Assembly: GCF_005405085.1 (NCBI RefSeq)
Contig: NZ_BJDJ01000024.1
Coordinates: 1 to 42,665, forward strand
DNA length: 42,665 bases
Reading direction: 5' to 3'
Origin: Lactiplantibacillus daowaiensis
Lineage (GTDB): Bacteria; Bacillota; Bacilli; Lactobacillales; Lactobacillaceae
The position numbers and the translations under genes are program-made. This document shows, piece by piece, positions 8,006 through 16,339 of the stretch. Below the pieces are notes generated by a model that worked only from the letters and a program-made list of their open reading frames with translations, searched no databases and was not told the origin of the DNA. The number at the start of each line of letters is the position of its first letter. Positions within the stretch are counted from its first letter, which is position 1.

Positions 8006-8932
8006 GTGAGATTTAAAAGACAACGTCGCTTACGACGTGGTGCGCGCTGGGTTATCGGCGTTGCCATTGTTTGTGTCGTTGGTGGCGGGGGCTTATGGTG
8101 GTGGAATAACACCTTAAGCCACGCTAGTCAGACGGTAAAACCCAAGGTCACTAAAACAGCGGTATCGACTAAACCGACTAAAAAAGTGACTAAGCCTAAA
8201 GTTGTGCCACTCAAGACTAGACTTGAACGGCAGTGGCAAACAACGACTGCTGCCACGAAGTCTAAAGTCGCAGTGGCGGTCTATGACCCTAGTACCAAGC
8301 ACACGTATCAGTATTCAAATCGAACGGCCACGACGACTTATGTCGGTGCTAGTACGGTCAAAGTTGGGATCTTAGTGCAATTACTGCATCAACGTGATCA
8401 AGGGGTCTTAAGTTTATCAGCTAACGATGAAGCTGAAGCGACCCAGATGATCGAACAAAGCGATAATGATGCGGCTGATTTTTTGTTGTTCCATCGCCTT
8501 GGCGGGAGCGCAGCGTTGACAAGCCTGTATCAAAGTCTCGGTATGACGCATAGTCACGCGGCACCAGTTTACTGGGGCCTAACGACGACAATAGCGACGG
8601 ATCAATTGCAATTATTGAAAGTTATTTTTACACCTAATCATTATTTGTCAAAAGCGTCGCGGGCTTATGCGCAGAAGTTAATGAATAATATCGCAACTGA
8701 TCAAGCCTGGGGTGTTTCAAAAGGTGCTGCTAGTTATCAATTGAAGAATGGTTGGCTGGATGCCGATGATAACGGTCATTGGGCGGTTAATAGTGTTGGT
8801 CGGGTGGTTGAAAAGACGGGTAAACAGGGTTATTTAATGTCGATTTATACGAATAATAACACCGATGAAGCTAGTGGGATTACGCTAGTTAATAAGATTG
8901 CCCAAGCAACGAATCGTGAATTAGCCAAATAA
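8006..8932 (+). CDS. Membrane-anchored serine hydrolase of the class A beta-lactamase fold
   Basis: Predicted envelope enzyme of 308 aa. A basic start (RFKRQRRLRRGARW) and one membrane helix at about 14-33 suggest an N-in, catalytic-domain-out anchor, followed by a Lys/Thr/Val-rich linker (about 40-70). The catalytic motifs are complete: S116-TV-K119 (SxxK), S152-D153-N154 (SDN) and K270-TG (KTG). Such proteins in lactobacilli are annotated as beta-lactamase-like or penicillin-binding-like; the substrate is unknown and I do not infer antibiotic resistance. The start is GTG after AGAGGTG (7992-7998). It is a single gene between two terminators. A second enzyme of this type lies at 20155-21594. 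Confidence 0.85.
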   Translation: MRFKRQRRLRRGARWVIGVAIVCVVGGGGLWWWNNTLSHASQTVKPKVTKTAVSTKPTKKVTKPKVVPLKTRLERQWQTTTAATKSKVAVAVYDPSTKHTYQYSNRTATTTYVGASTVKVGILVQLLHQRDQGVLSLSANDEAEATQMIEQSDNDAADFLLFHRLGGSAALTSLYQSLGMTHSHAAPVYWGLTTTIATDQLQLLKVIFTPNHYLSKASRAYAQKLMNNIATDQAWGVSKGAASYQLKNGWLDADDNGHWAVNSVGRVVEKTGKQGYLMSIYTNNNTDEASGITLVNKIAQATNRELAK

Positions 8933-8940
8933 TTTACGGG

Positions 8941-8965
8941 TAACGACATTAGGTTTAGGTCGTTA
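8941..8965. repeat. Inverted repeat after the serine hydrolase gene
   Basis: TAACGAC (8941-8947) and GTCGTTA (8959-8965) form a perfect 7-bp stem just before the larger terminator hairpin. There is no T run of its own, so it probably stabilises the transcript end or is incidental. Confidence 0.5.
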
Positions 8966-8971
8966 GTAGTG

Positions 8972-9032
8972 GTCATGGCGAAACTGATATTTTAGTCATT
9001 ATGATTAGGGTATCAGTTGCCATGACTTTTTT
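8972..9032 (+). terminator. Terminator downstream of the serine hydrolase
   Basis: GTCATGGC...AACTGAT from 8972 pairs with ATCAGTTGCCATGAC ending at 9026, followed by TTTTTT. The rest of the gap to zapA (to 9195) shows no other clear feature. Confidence 0.85.
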
Positions 9033-9195
9033 AGTGGGCACTATCATTAAGTTGAACGCCGAACTTTTTCAATGTGTTGTTTTTGCAGCAAAGCATCGAT
9101 TTTAATGGCTTTTAGGCAATTAGTCCCCAAAAGTCGCATAAACCCTGTCAACATGCTAAAATATTAACTGTTATCGAAAAGGAGCTGAACGGATC

Positions 9196-9447
9196 ATGGC
9201 AGCCAGCAAACGCCGCTTTAAAGCGGAAATCGATGGGCACGACTATACCATTATCGGGAGTGCCTCCGATCGTCACATGCAAACTGTGACTAAAATGATG
9301 AACGATCAAATTACGGCATTAAAAAAATTATCGCCAAACTTAACCAGCGAACAAATTGCAATATTGCTGGCGTTTAACGCGATTTCAGATCAAGTGGATA
9401 AACAAGCGGAACTTTTAAAGATGCAAGCCAATGATGCTGAAGCTTAA
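9196..9447 (+). CDS. zapA: Cell division protein ZapA
   Basis: Small FtsZ-ring-associated protein of 83 aa that promotes protofilament bundling. The N-terminal RRFKAEIDGHDYTIIGSAS and the C-terminal helix EQIAILLAFNAISDQVDKQAELLKM match the ZapA family (globular head plus coiled-coil tail). It starts after AAAGGAGC. A small hairpin, AATGATGCT...AGCATCATT (about 9429-9456), runs across its stop codon into a T run, so termination between zapA and mutS2 is likely partial or complete. The cvpA gene that many Bacilli carry between zapA and mutS2 is absent. Confidence 0.88.
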   Translation: MAASKRRFKAEIDGHDYTIIGSASDRHMQTVTKMMNDQITALKKLSPNLTSEQIAILLAFNAISDQVDKQAELLKMQANDAEA

Positions 9448-9464
9448 GCATCATTTTTTTTGCA
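9429..9464 (+). terminator. Terminator overlapping the zapA stop codon
   Basis: AATGATGCT pairs with AGCATCATT around the TAA stop codon, followed by eight Ts. mutS2 starts about 35 bases beyond. Confidence 0.75.
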
Positions 9465-9498
9465 CTAGCAGTTCCAGCCAATTAGGGGAGGTTTAGCT

Positions 9499-11862
9499 TT
9501 GAATCCCAAAGTCTTAACGACATTAGAATATCAACAAGTGAAACAGCAACTGGCACCATACTTAGTGTCAGCCGCTGGTCAAAAAGAATTAGCAGAATTA
9601 CAACCAATGGCCGATGTTAAAAAGGTCCAATTTGCCTTGGATGAAACCAATGACGGTGCTGAAGTGTATCGGCTCAAGGGTGGAATTCCAATTGCACGCC
9701 TCGCAGATATTACACCGCATATGAAGCGGCTTGAAATTGGGGCGACTTTAAATGGGAGCGAATTGGGTCAAGTCGGCCGGGTCTTACGGACGACCCGAGC
9801 GATTACGCGGTTCTTTGAAGAACTTTTAGAAGAAGCACCTGAAAATGACATTCGCCATTTATTTGATGAAGTGCAAACGTTAGTGACCTTGCCAGCTGTT
9901 ACGAAACAATTAACAACGGCCATTGAAGGTGATGGTCACATTACGGATGATGCTTCACCAGAATTAAGTAGCATTCGAAACCACATCAGCAAGACGGAAG
10001 GCGAGATTCGGTCACGGATGGAGCGCTATACCCGTGGTAGAGAAGCCAAGTATTTAAGTGATCCCATCATTACGATTCGTAACGATCGCTATGTTATTCC
10101 GGTAAAAGCCGAAAATCGGGGCCGCTTTGGTGGTATCGTGCATGACCAAAGTGCCAGTGGGCAAACGTTATTTATTGAACCACAAGCTGTCATGGCTTTG
10201 AATGACCGGTTACGGCAAAATCAAGTGGCTGAAAAACAAGAAGAACAACGGATCTTAGAAGAACTGTCAAATCTAATTGCGCCTTATCGCGATGAGATTT
10301 TGCAAAATGCTGCGATCTTAGGGCACTTTGATTTTGTTAATGCCAAAGCCCGTTATGCGCATGACATGAAAGGCACGGAGCCAGCCGTTTCAACGCAAAA
10401 TGAAGTCTTTTTACGGCAAGCGCGGCATCCATTGATTGATCCTAAAAAAGTCGTCGCGAACGATATTACGCTGGGGACTGATTATCAAGCGATTGTGATT
10501 ACTGGGCCGAACACTGGTGGGAAGACCATCACGTTAAAAACGCTGGGATTACTGCAATTGATGGGGCAATCCGGGCTATTTATTCCGGTTGACGAAGGTA
10601 GTCGTATTGGTATTTATAATGAAATTTTTGCTGATATCGGTGATGAACAATCAATCGAACAAAATTTGAGTACGTTCTCGTCACATATGGAAAACATCGA
10701 AAGTTTCTTAAAACAAATCGATGACCATAGTTTAGTGTTGGTCGATGAATTGGGTGCTGGGACTGACCCACAAGAAGGGGCCGCCTTAGCGATTGCGATT
10801 TTAGATGCAATTGGTGCGCAAGGCACCCAAGTGGTGGCCACGACGCATTATCCAGAACTTAAAGCGTACGGCTTTAATCGACCAGACACGATTAATGCCA
10901 GCATGGAATTTGATGAAGCCACTTTGAAGCCGACGTATCGGTTGCTAGTTGGCATCCCTGGTCGGAGTAATGCCTTAGACATTGCCCAACGTTTGGGAAT
11001 TCCACAGTCGATCGTTGATCAAGCGTGGTCGTTGACAGATACAGATAGTCAAGATTTGAATGCAATGATTGCCGACTTAGTTGCTAAACGTAAACAAGTT
11101 GAAGATGCGCAATTGCATTTAACAGCGGAGTTAGATGATTCTGAAAAGCTGCATAAACAATTGAAGAGTGAATTCAATGCGTACCAACAACGGAAAGATC
11201 AATTAATTGAAGATGCGCAAGTCCAAGCTAATGCGATTGTTGAAAAGAGTAAGACGAAGGCTGATGCAATCATTAGTGACTTACGCAAGAAACAATTGGC
11301 AACGGGGGCTAATGTTAAAGAAAATGAATTAATTGACGCCAAGGGTGCCTTAAACGCGTTGGAACAGCAACCTAAGCTTAAAAAGAACCGGGTTTTGCGC
11401 CGAGCCAAAGCGAAGCAGGACTTCCATGAAGGCGATGATGTCTTAGTGAAGTCTTATGGACAACGTGGTGTCTTGGTCCAGAAGATGGGGAACCACGCTT
11501 GGGAAGTGCAATTGGGCATTTTAAAGATGAAAATCGACGAAGCTGATATGGAACGCACCCAACCGGAAGCTGAGCCGAAGCGCGCGCGGGCAACGGTTCA
11601 AAGTGCTAATGCCAGTCATGTTTCCCCAAACCTAGATTTACGTGGCGTGCGGTATGAAGATGCCATGACTCAAGTGGACCGTTACGTTGATGCGGCGTTA
11701 TTAGCGGGCTACCCATCCGTTACAATTGTGCACGGAAAAGGGACTGGGGCGCTACGACAAGGCATTACCGATTACTTGAAGACCAATCGGCAAGTGAAGT
11801 CGTTCCACTTTGCGGCACCGAACCATGGTGGCAATGGTGCAACGGAAGTTGAATTTAAATAG
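9499..11862 (+). CDS. mutS2: MutS2 (ATPase with Smr domain; ribosome and recombination quality control)
   Basis: 787 aa. Classically described as an anti-recombination endonuclease; B. subtilis MutS2 also rescues collided ribosomes. The N-terminal helical core is followed by Walker A ITGPNTGGKT (about 334-343), Walker B LVLVDELGAGTDP, and a long coiled-coil (about 520-620). A KOW-like linker (FHEGDDVLVKSYGQRG) and the C-terminal Smr domain follow, from LDLRG at 712 with HGKGTGALR. It starts at TTG after GGGGAGG, an optimal ribosome site. The frame is intact and the length usual. Confidence 0.96.
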   Translation: MNPKVLTTLEYQQVKQQLAPYLVSAAGQKELAELQPMADVKKVQFALDETNDGAEVYRLKGGIPIARLADITPHMKRLEIGATLNGSELGQVGRVLRTTRAITRFFEELLEEAPENDIRHLFDEVQTLVTLPAVTKQLTTAIEGDGHITDDASPELSSIRNHISKTEGEIRSRMERYTRGREAKYLSDPIITIRNDRYVIPVKAENRGRFGGIVHDQSASGQTLFIEPQAVMALNDRLRQNQVAEKQEEQRILEELSNLIAPYRDEILQNAAILGHFDFVNAKARYAHDMKGTEPAVSTQNEVFLRQARHPLIDPKKVVANDITLGTDYQAIVITGPNTGGKTITLKTLGLLQLMGQSGLFIPVDEGSRIGIYNEIFADIGDEQSIEQNLSTFSSHMENIESFLKQIDDHSLVLVDELGAGTDPQEGAALAIAILDAIGAQGTQVVATTHYPELKAYGFNRPDTINASMEFDEATLKPTYRLLVGIPGRSNALDIAQRLGIPQSIVDQAWSLTDTDSQDLNAMIADLVAKRKQVEDAQLHLTAELDDSEKLHKQLKSEFNAYQQRKDQLIEDAQVQANAIVEKSKTKADAIISDLRKKQLATGANVKENELIDAKGALNALEQQPKLKKNRVLRRAKAKQDFHEGDDVLVKSYGQRGVLVQKMGNHAWEVQLGILKMKIDEADMERTQPEAEPKRARATVQSANASHVSPNLDLRGVRYEDAMTQVDRYVDAALLAGYPSVTIVHGKGTGALRQGITDYLKTNRQVKSFHFAAPNHGGNGATEVEFK

Positions 11863-11924
11863 CGCTTTTCAGTTTACGACAGCAGTGGCGTTCGGTAGAA
11901 TTAAATTGTAGGCAAACTAAAAAG

Positions 11925-11952
11925 TTGTGCTTTAGCAATAACCTGATATACT
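11925..11952 (+). promoter_or_regulatory. trxA promoter
   Basis: TTGTGC (11925-11930) and TATACT (11947-11952) with a 16-base spacer, about 40 bases before the gene. Confidence 0.6.
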
Positions 11953-11994
11953 TACTATTAGTAAATGGTTTAAAAATTAAGGAGGCCGATCAAT

Positions 11995-12312
11995 ATGGTC
12001 GTAGCAACTACTGATAAGACGTTTGAAAGCGATACTGCCAAGGGTGTCACCTTGACTGATTTTTGGGCAACATGGTGTGGTCCTTGTCGGATGCAATCAC
12101 CAGTCGTTGAACAATTAGACGGTGAAATGGGTGACCAAGTGACGTTTAATAAGATGGATGTTGATGCCAACCCTGAAACTGCCAGCAGTTTTGGCATTAT
12201 GAGTATCCCAACTTTATTAGTTAAAAAAGACGGTGAAGTGGTTGATACTTTGGTAGGCTACCATTCAAAAGAACAAATCAAAAAGACCTTAGATCAATAT
12301 TTAGCTGATTAA
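11995..12312 (+). CDS. trxA: Thioredoxin
   Basis: Cytosolic thiol-disulfide reductant of 105 aa that keeps protein cysteines reduced and feeds reductases. The active site WCGPC (27-31) sits in FWATWCGPCRM, and the cis-proline region is MSIPTLLVKKDG. A complete thioredoxin fold is expected. The ATG follows AAGGAGG. It has its own promoter and a shared terminator. Standing next to yslB and murI matches the order seen in Bacilli. Confidence 0.97.
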   Translation: MVVATTDKTFESDTAKGVTLTDFWATWCGPCRMQSPVVEQLDGEMGDQVTFNKMDVDANPETASSFGIMSIPTLLVKKDGEVVDTLVGYHSKEQIKKTLDQYLAD

Positions 12313-12320
12313 GGTAAACG

Positions 12321-12352
12321 AAAAGCGATCCCAATTGGGGTCGCTTTTTTTA
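12321..12352. terminator. Bidirectional terminator between trxA and yslB
   Basis: AAAAGCGATCCC (12321-12332) pairs with GGGGTCGCTTTT (12337-12348), with T runs on the + side and As (Ts on the - strand) on the other. It serves both convergent genes. Confidence 0.88.
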
Positions 12353-12868
12353 AGCATTAGGTTCAGGTTCATCATCCACATCAACTTGTGGTCGTATGAT
12401 TTCAATTGGTGTTTCAGGGTCGTGGTTCGTTAGCGCTTGTTTATGGTCAACGGTGACAGCCATTTGGATTTTTAAGCGCTTCGTCGCGGTAATTTTAGCC
12501 TCACTGACACAATTGAAGCGTTGTGCAGCTTGTTCTGCTAAAAAGCCTGTTTCCAACATATAGTCTGGTTGTTTGATCGCGGCATTTCGACGCGCAACTG
12601 GTTCACCGTTTAGTTCGTAAGTTAACAAATCATTGCTTTCACTCGTAACTTCGAGATGTCCCCAGCCAGCTTGTTCAAAGAAGGTGACTAGATCGGCATT
12701 ACTCGCGACGGGGAATTGGCGAGCCAAGTCTTTACCGGCCCAGTAGAGGATACCACTACTATCATCACCTAATAGGTTAGGTAGTAAAGCATCGCGTAAG
12801 ATTTCAACGCTTAAAACGGAAGATTTGACCGCATTAGCTGCAAATTGAGAATAAAAGGCGTTCGTCAT
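12350..12868 (-). CDS. yslB: YslB family protein (DUF2507)
   Basis: 172 aa, no membrane segment. FYSQFAANAVKSSVLSVEILRDALLPNLLG at the N terminus, ILYWAGKDLARQFP and FFEQAGWG match the DUF2507 family. In B. subtilis yslB lies beside the racE-ysnA-ysnB genes, as here. The fold resembles the V4R/heme-NO-binding group of small-molecule domains by family knowledge, but the function is unknown. The C-terminal 35 residues are acidic. A ribosome site GAAAGGAAC precedes the ATG on the minus strand, and a -10-like TATAAT lies at 12922-12927 with a weak -35. Confidence 0.85.
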   Translation of the reverse strand: MTNAFYSQFAANAVKSSVLSVEILRDALLPNLLGDDSSGILYWAGKDLARQFPVASNADLVTFFEQAGWGHLEVTSESNDLLTYELNGEPVARRNAAIKQPDYMLETGFLAEQAAQRFNCVSEAKITATKRLKIQMAVTVDHKQALTNHDPETPIEIIRPQVDVDDEPEPNA

Positions 12869-13003
12869 GATAGTTCCTTTCCAATGTATAATCGCAGCGT
12901 CACTGCCGCTTAATACTCATTATTATACCTTGTTTCGGCGCTACTGCGGAACTTTTTCCCATTTGAACCAAAATTTAACTAATTTTCTACTATTTCCCGT
13001 CGC

Positions 13004-13032
13004 TTGAAATCAGTTTCAAAAAAGGCGATAAT
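13004..13032 (+). promoter_or_regulatory. murI operon promoter
   Basis: TTGAAA (13004-13009) and GATAAT (13027-13032), 17 bases apart. The -35 is the left arm of a TTGAAATCAGTTTCAA inverted repeat (13004-13019), a possible regulator site. Confidence 0.6.
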
Positions 13033-13067
13033 TAAGATTCAGAATTAAGTGAACGGAGCGGTTAAAT

Positions 13068-13886
13068 ATGTCAGATGAACATGCAATTGGTTTCATGGAT
13101 TCTGGGGTGGGTGGCTTAACGGTGGTCAAGCAAGCCATTAAGCAACTCCCGCGCGAGACAGTGACGTTTATTGGTGACCAAGCACGGTTGCCATATGGAC
13201 CGCGACCCAGTGCGCAAGTACGTGATTTTAGTTGGCAAATGGCGAACTATTTATTGAAACAAGACATTAAGATGTTAGTAATTGCTTGTAATACGGCGAC
13301 GGCAGCGGCACTACCAGACTTACGTCAAAAGTTGAAGATCCCAGTGATTGGGGTGATTTCACCGGGTTCAAGAGCGGCGATTAAGGCGTCTAAAAATCAT
13401 CGTATCGGGGTCATTGCCACGGAAGGCACGATTAAAAGTAATGCTTATCGTGACGCTATTTTAGCGAAGTATCCTGATGCTGAAGTCTTTTCACTCGCTT
13501 GTCCAAAGTTTGTCCCGCTAGTAGAGTCCAATGAATATCGGTCAACCGTTGCTAAACGGGTGGTGGCCGAATCTTTACAACCATTGAAAACAACTGGAAT
13601 CGATACGTTAGTCCTCGGTTGTACACATTATCCGTTGCTGCGGCCGTTGATCCAAAACGTGGTCGGGCCGAATGTGACCTTGATTGATTCCGGCGCTGAA
13701 ACGGTCAATGGCGTCTCATTTATGTTGGATTATATGGATATTGCTAATACGAGTGCCACAAAGCGTTATCCAGATCAGTTTAGTACGACGGGCTCGGCCA
13801 CGGCGTTTGCAACGATTGCCCGTGATTGGCTCGATCAACCAGCTTTTGAAGCGACTCATATTACATTAGGCGGTGAATTGGCATGA
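13068..13886 (+). CDS. murI: Glutamate racemase
   Basis: Converts L- to D-glutamate for peptidoglycan. 272 aa. The N-terminal motif FMDSGVGGLTVV, catalytic Cys74 in ACNTATAA and catalytic Cys185 in GCTHYPLL are all present, with the usual DSG near the C terminus. It starts after a GGAGCGG-like site. Its stop overlaps the rdgB start (ATGA at 13883), so it heads a translationally coupled murI-rdgB-ysnB operon, the same order as racE-ysnA-ysnB in Bacillus. Confidence 0.97.
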   Translation: MSDEHAIGFMDSGVGGLTVVKQAIKQLPRETVTFIGDQARLPYGPRPSAQVRDFSWQMANYLLKQDIKMLVIACNTATAAALPDLRQKLKIPVIGVISPGSRAAIKASKNHRIGVIATEGTIKSNAYRDAILAKYPDAEVFSLACPKFVPLVESNEYRSTVAKRVVAESLQPLKTTGIDTLVLGCTHYPLLRPLIQNVVGPNVTLIDSGAETVNGVSFMLDYMDIANTSATKRYPDQFSTTGSATAFATIARDWLDQPAFEATHITLGGELA

Positions 13887-14488
13887 CAAAACCACAAACA
13901 TTAATTATTGCAACGAACAATCCAGGCAAGGCACGGGAATTTGCCGAGATGTTTGAAACGTATGACATTACGATTAAGACGTTGGCTGATTTTCCTGATA
14001 TCCCAGATATTGTTGAAAATGGCATCACGTTTGAAGAAAATGCGACGACTAAGGCCGAAACAGTCGTCAAAGCAACTGGCTTGCCAGCGATTGCGGATGA
14101 TTCCGGCTTAATGGTCGATGCGTTACATGGTGATCCTGGTGTTTTATCGGCCCGCTATGCTGGTGACCATAATGATGCGGCGAACAATGCGAAGCTATTG
14201 GCCAACTTAGGGGGTGTCCCTGAAGCCAAGCGGACGGCGACATTCCATACTACTTTGGTGGCATTAAAACCAAATGGTCAGAAGTTAGTGGTCGATGGTG
14301 AGTTAAACGGACGCATTTTGATTGCCCCACGGGGTGAGAATGGGTTTGGTTATGACCCCTTGTTTTGGTCAGATCAATTCCAAAAGTCATTGGCACAATT
14401 AACGGATGAACAGAAGAATTCAATTAGCCATCGAGGCGCAGCGTTACGGCAATTAATGCCAAAATTTGAAGAATGGTGGGAAGCGTAA
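13883..14488 (+). CDS. rdgB: XTP/dITP pyrophosphatase, RdgB/HAM1 family
   Basis: Hydrolyses non-canonical purine triphosphates (XTP, dITP, ITP) to monophosphates, keeping them out of DNA and RNA. 201 aa. IATNNPGKAREF opens the substrate-binding site, ADDSGLMVDALHG..PGVLSARYAG carries the metal-binding acidic residues, and ENGFGYDPLFW and SHRGAALRQL complete the family pattern. It overlaps murI by 4 bases and ysnB by 1 base (TAATG at 14486-14490). Confidence 0.96.
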   Translation: MTKPQTLIIATNNPGKAREFAEMFETYDITIKTLADFPDIPDIVENGITFEENATTKAETVVKATGLPAIADDSGLMVDALHGDPGVLSARYAGDHNDAANNAKLLANLGGVPEAKRTATFHTTLVALKPNGQKLVVDGELNGRILIAPRGENGFGYDPLFWSDQFQKSLAQLTDEQKNSISHRGAALRQLMPKFEEWWEA

Positions 14489-15006
14489 TGAAGTGTTTAG
14501 TCGTAAGTGACAGTCATGGTGACCGACAGATTTTAGTCGATTTATTGGCTGCTTATCAAGGTAAAGTCGATGCCTTTTTCCATTGTGGTGACTCAGAACT
14601 TCAAGTTGATGATGACGTCTTTAAAAATATGGCCGTTGTTCAAGGTAACATGGATTTTGATGACCGCTTGCCAGATGAAGTCGTTAAAACGGTTGCTGGT
14701 GTTAAGGTCTATATGACACACGGTCATCTGGTTGGGGTCAATTTGTCTTTAGACCATTTATTAGCAAATGCGCAACAACATGGGGCCCAATTAGCCTTCT
14801 TTGGTCATACCCATCAATTGGGTGTTGAACGGCATGCCGGCACACTAATCTTAAATCCGGGAAGTATCAGCTATCCCCGAGGTGAATTTACACGCATCGG
14901 TGGAACGTATGCGATTGTTGAAACGGATGGTCAAACCGTCGATGTGCAATATTACGATCGGCAACAGCAGCCCGTTCCCGAATTGAAATTTCACTTTGAA
15001 AACTAA
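14488..15006 (+). CDS. YfcE/YsnB-type metallophosphoesterase
   Basis: Two-metal calcineurin-like phosphodiesterase of 172 aa. Metal-ligand motifs in order: VVSDSHGD, FHCGDSE, VVQGNMDFDD, MTHGHLVGV and FGHTHQLGV, followed by NPGSISYPRG. The physiological substrate is unknown. The ATG at 14488 is preferred over an in-frame upstream start because it overlaps the rdgB stop by one base and begins at the conserved KCLVVSDSH. Last gene of the murI operon. Confidence 0.93.
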   Translation: MKCLVVSDSHGDRQILVDLLAAYQGKVDAFFHCGDSELQVDDDVFKNMAVVQGNMDFDDRLPDEVVKTVAGVKVYMTHGHLVGVNLSLDHLLANAQQHGAQLAFFGHTHQLGVERHAGTLILNPGSISYPRGEFTRIGGTYAIVETDGQTVDVQYYDRQQQPVPELKFHFEN

Positions 15007-15101
15007 AGAATCCGCAAACCTTGAGCAAAACGACCCCGATTAACACCGCTTTCAGGTAGAATAGGGTTAATGATGTTTGAACGAGGAGGGGATTTTGGGC
15101 G

Positions 15102-15581
15102 ATGCTGATAAAACCAGTTGAAGACTTACTGTTGCGCAATGCGGACCATTATTTAATTCCGGCCGATATTGTTGCTAACGTCCAAACTGATAACAATTTG
15201 TACCATGCGTTTTTAGTGCTCACGAAGATTAAATATTCAAAAATTCCGGTGCTCGATCATGCTGGCCATTTTGAAGGCTTGGTTTCTTTACCATTGATTA
15301 CTGAAAAAATGTTGGGGTTTGATCAATTAAACACTGAGATCTTAATGGAATGTCGGGTCAGCGAGGTGATGGAGACCAATATCAAGACGGTGCAACAAGT
15401 CGATGATGTTGAAGCCACGTTACATTTAATGATTGACAATCCGTTTGTCCCAGTCGTTGATGCTGACGGGATCTTCAAAGGAATCATTACCAGGCGCGAG
15501 TTTATGAAGAGTTTTAACTTCCTAACGCACGAAATTGGGAAACAATATGATATGATTGAGAAGGATTTTTCCAATAGCTAA
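15102..15581 (+). CDS. cbpB: CBS-pair protein of the CbpB/DarB (YkuL) type
   Basis: 159 aa with two CBS motifs: roughly 20-70 ([14 protein letters not shown]...[11 protein letters not shown]) and 85-145 ([14 protein letters not shown]...[22 protein letters not shown]). DarB/CbpB proteins bind c-di-AMP and relay potassium or nucleotide status, in B. subtilis to Rel and pyruvate carboxylase; that role is by homology. In B. subtilis ykuL lies near dapH (ykuQ) and dapL (ykuR), and here dapH follows directly, which supports the assignment. It starts at ATG after GAGGAGGGG. Confidence 0.85.
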   Translation: MLIKPVEDLLLRNADHYLIPADIVANVQTDNNLYHAFLVLTKIKYSKIPVLDHAGHFEGLVSLPLITEKMLGFDQLNTEILMECRVSEVMETNIKTVQQVDDVEATLHLMIDNPFVPVVDADGIFKGIITRREFMKSFNFLTHEIGKQYDMIEKDFSNS

Positions 15582-15612
15582 CAAGCTAAATAACTTATGT
15601 GGAGGGTGTCTT

Positions 15613-16323
15613 ATGGCAAAATTAGATGCACAATCAATTATTAACTATATTGGTAATGCGAAGAAAAAAACCCCAGTGAAGGTTTACGTGAAAGGTCAAC
15701 TTGACCAATTAGACGTACCAGCTGAAATCAAAACGTTCTTTAGCGGCAATGCTGGCGTTTTATTCGGTGACTGGGCCGATGTTGAACCATTCTTAAAGGC
15801 AAATGCTGATAAGATTGAAGATTCAGAATTAGAAAATGATGCCCGTAATTCGGCTGTTCCTATGACGGATTTGAAGCAATACAATGCGCGGATTGAACCT
15901 GGTGCATTTATTCGTGATCAAGTTTTGATTGGTGACAACGCTGTTATCATGATGGGTGCTGTGATTAATATTGGTGCTGAAATTGGTAGTGGTTCGATGA
16001 TCGATATGGGTGCGGTCCTTGGTGGCCGGGCCTTAGTTGGTAAGAATTGCCACATTGGTGCTGGTGCAGTGTTAGCTGGCGTAGTTGAACCACCTTCGGC
16101 TGATCCAGTGCGGATTGACGATGACGTGTTAGTTGGTGCTAATGCAGTGATCGTTGAAGGCGTGCATGTGGGTAAAGGTGCCGTTGTTGGTGCTGGTGCA
16201 GTGGTCTTAGATGATGTTGCACCTTACACCGTTGTCGGCGGGACTCCTGCACGCAAGCTTAAAGATATTGACGAAAAGACTAAAGATAAGACCGAATTAA
16301 TGTCAGCCTTACGTCAACTCTAA
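15613..16323 (+). CDS. dapH: Tetrahydrodipicolinate N-acetyltransferase
   Basis: Acetylates tetrahydrodipicolinate in the acetyl branch of lysine and meso-diaminopimelate synthesis. 236 aa. An N-terminal DapH-type domain (about 1-80) precedes left-handed beta-helix hexapeptide repeats ([21 protein letters not shown], then [14 protein letters not shown] and [25 protein letters not shown]), ending in [11 protein letters not shown] start at 15556 is open, but the ATG at 15613 follows GGAGGGTG and begins at the family start [10 protein letters not shown], so it is chosen. dapL follows 13 bases later. Confidence 0.96.
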   Translation: MAKLDAQSIINYIGNAKKKTPVKVYVKGQLDQLDVPAEIKTFFSGNAGVLFGDWADVEPFLKANADKIEDSELENDARNSAVPMTDLKQYNARIEPGAFIRDQVLIGDNAVIMMGAVINIGAEIGSGSMIDMGAVLGGRALVGKNCHIGAGAVLAGVVEPPSADPVRIDDDVLVGANAVIVEGVHVGKGAVVGAGAVVLDDVAPYTVVGGTPARKLKDIDEKTKDKTELMSALRQL

Positions 16324-16339
16324 TCAGGAGGGTTCGTTG

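Noticed and set aside
8006..8932. Beta-lactamase resistance gene
   Set aside because: The SxxK, SDN and KTG motifs place it in the fold, but lactobacilli carry such envelope enzymes widely and no resistance is implied by sequence.
8941..9032. CRISPR-like or IS repeat after the serine hydrolase
   Set aside because: The two hairpins are a simple inverted repeat and a terminator; there is no periodic spacing and no transposase.
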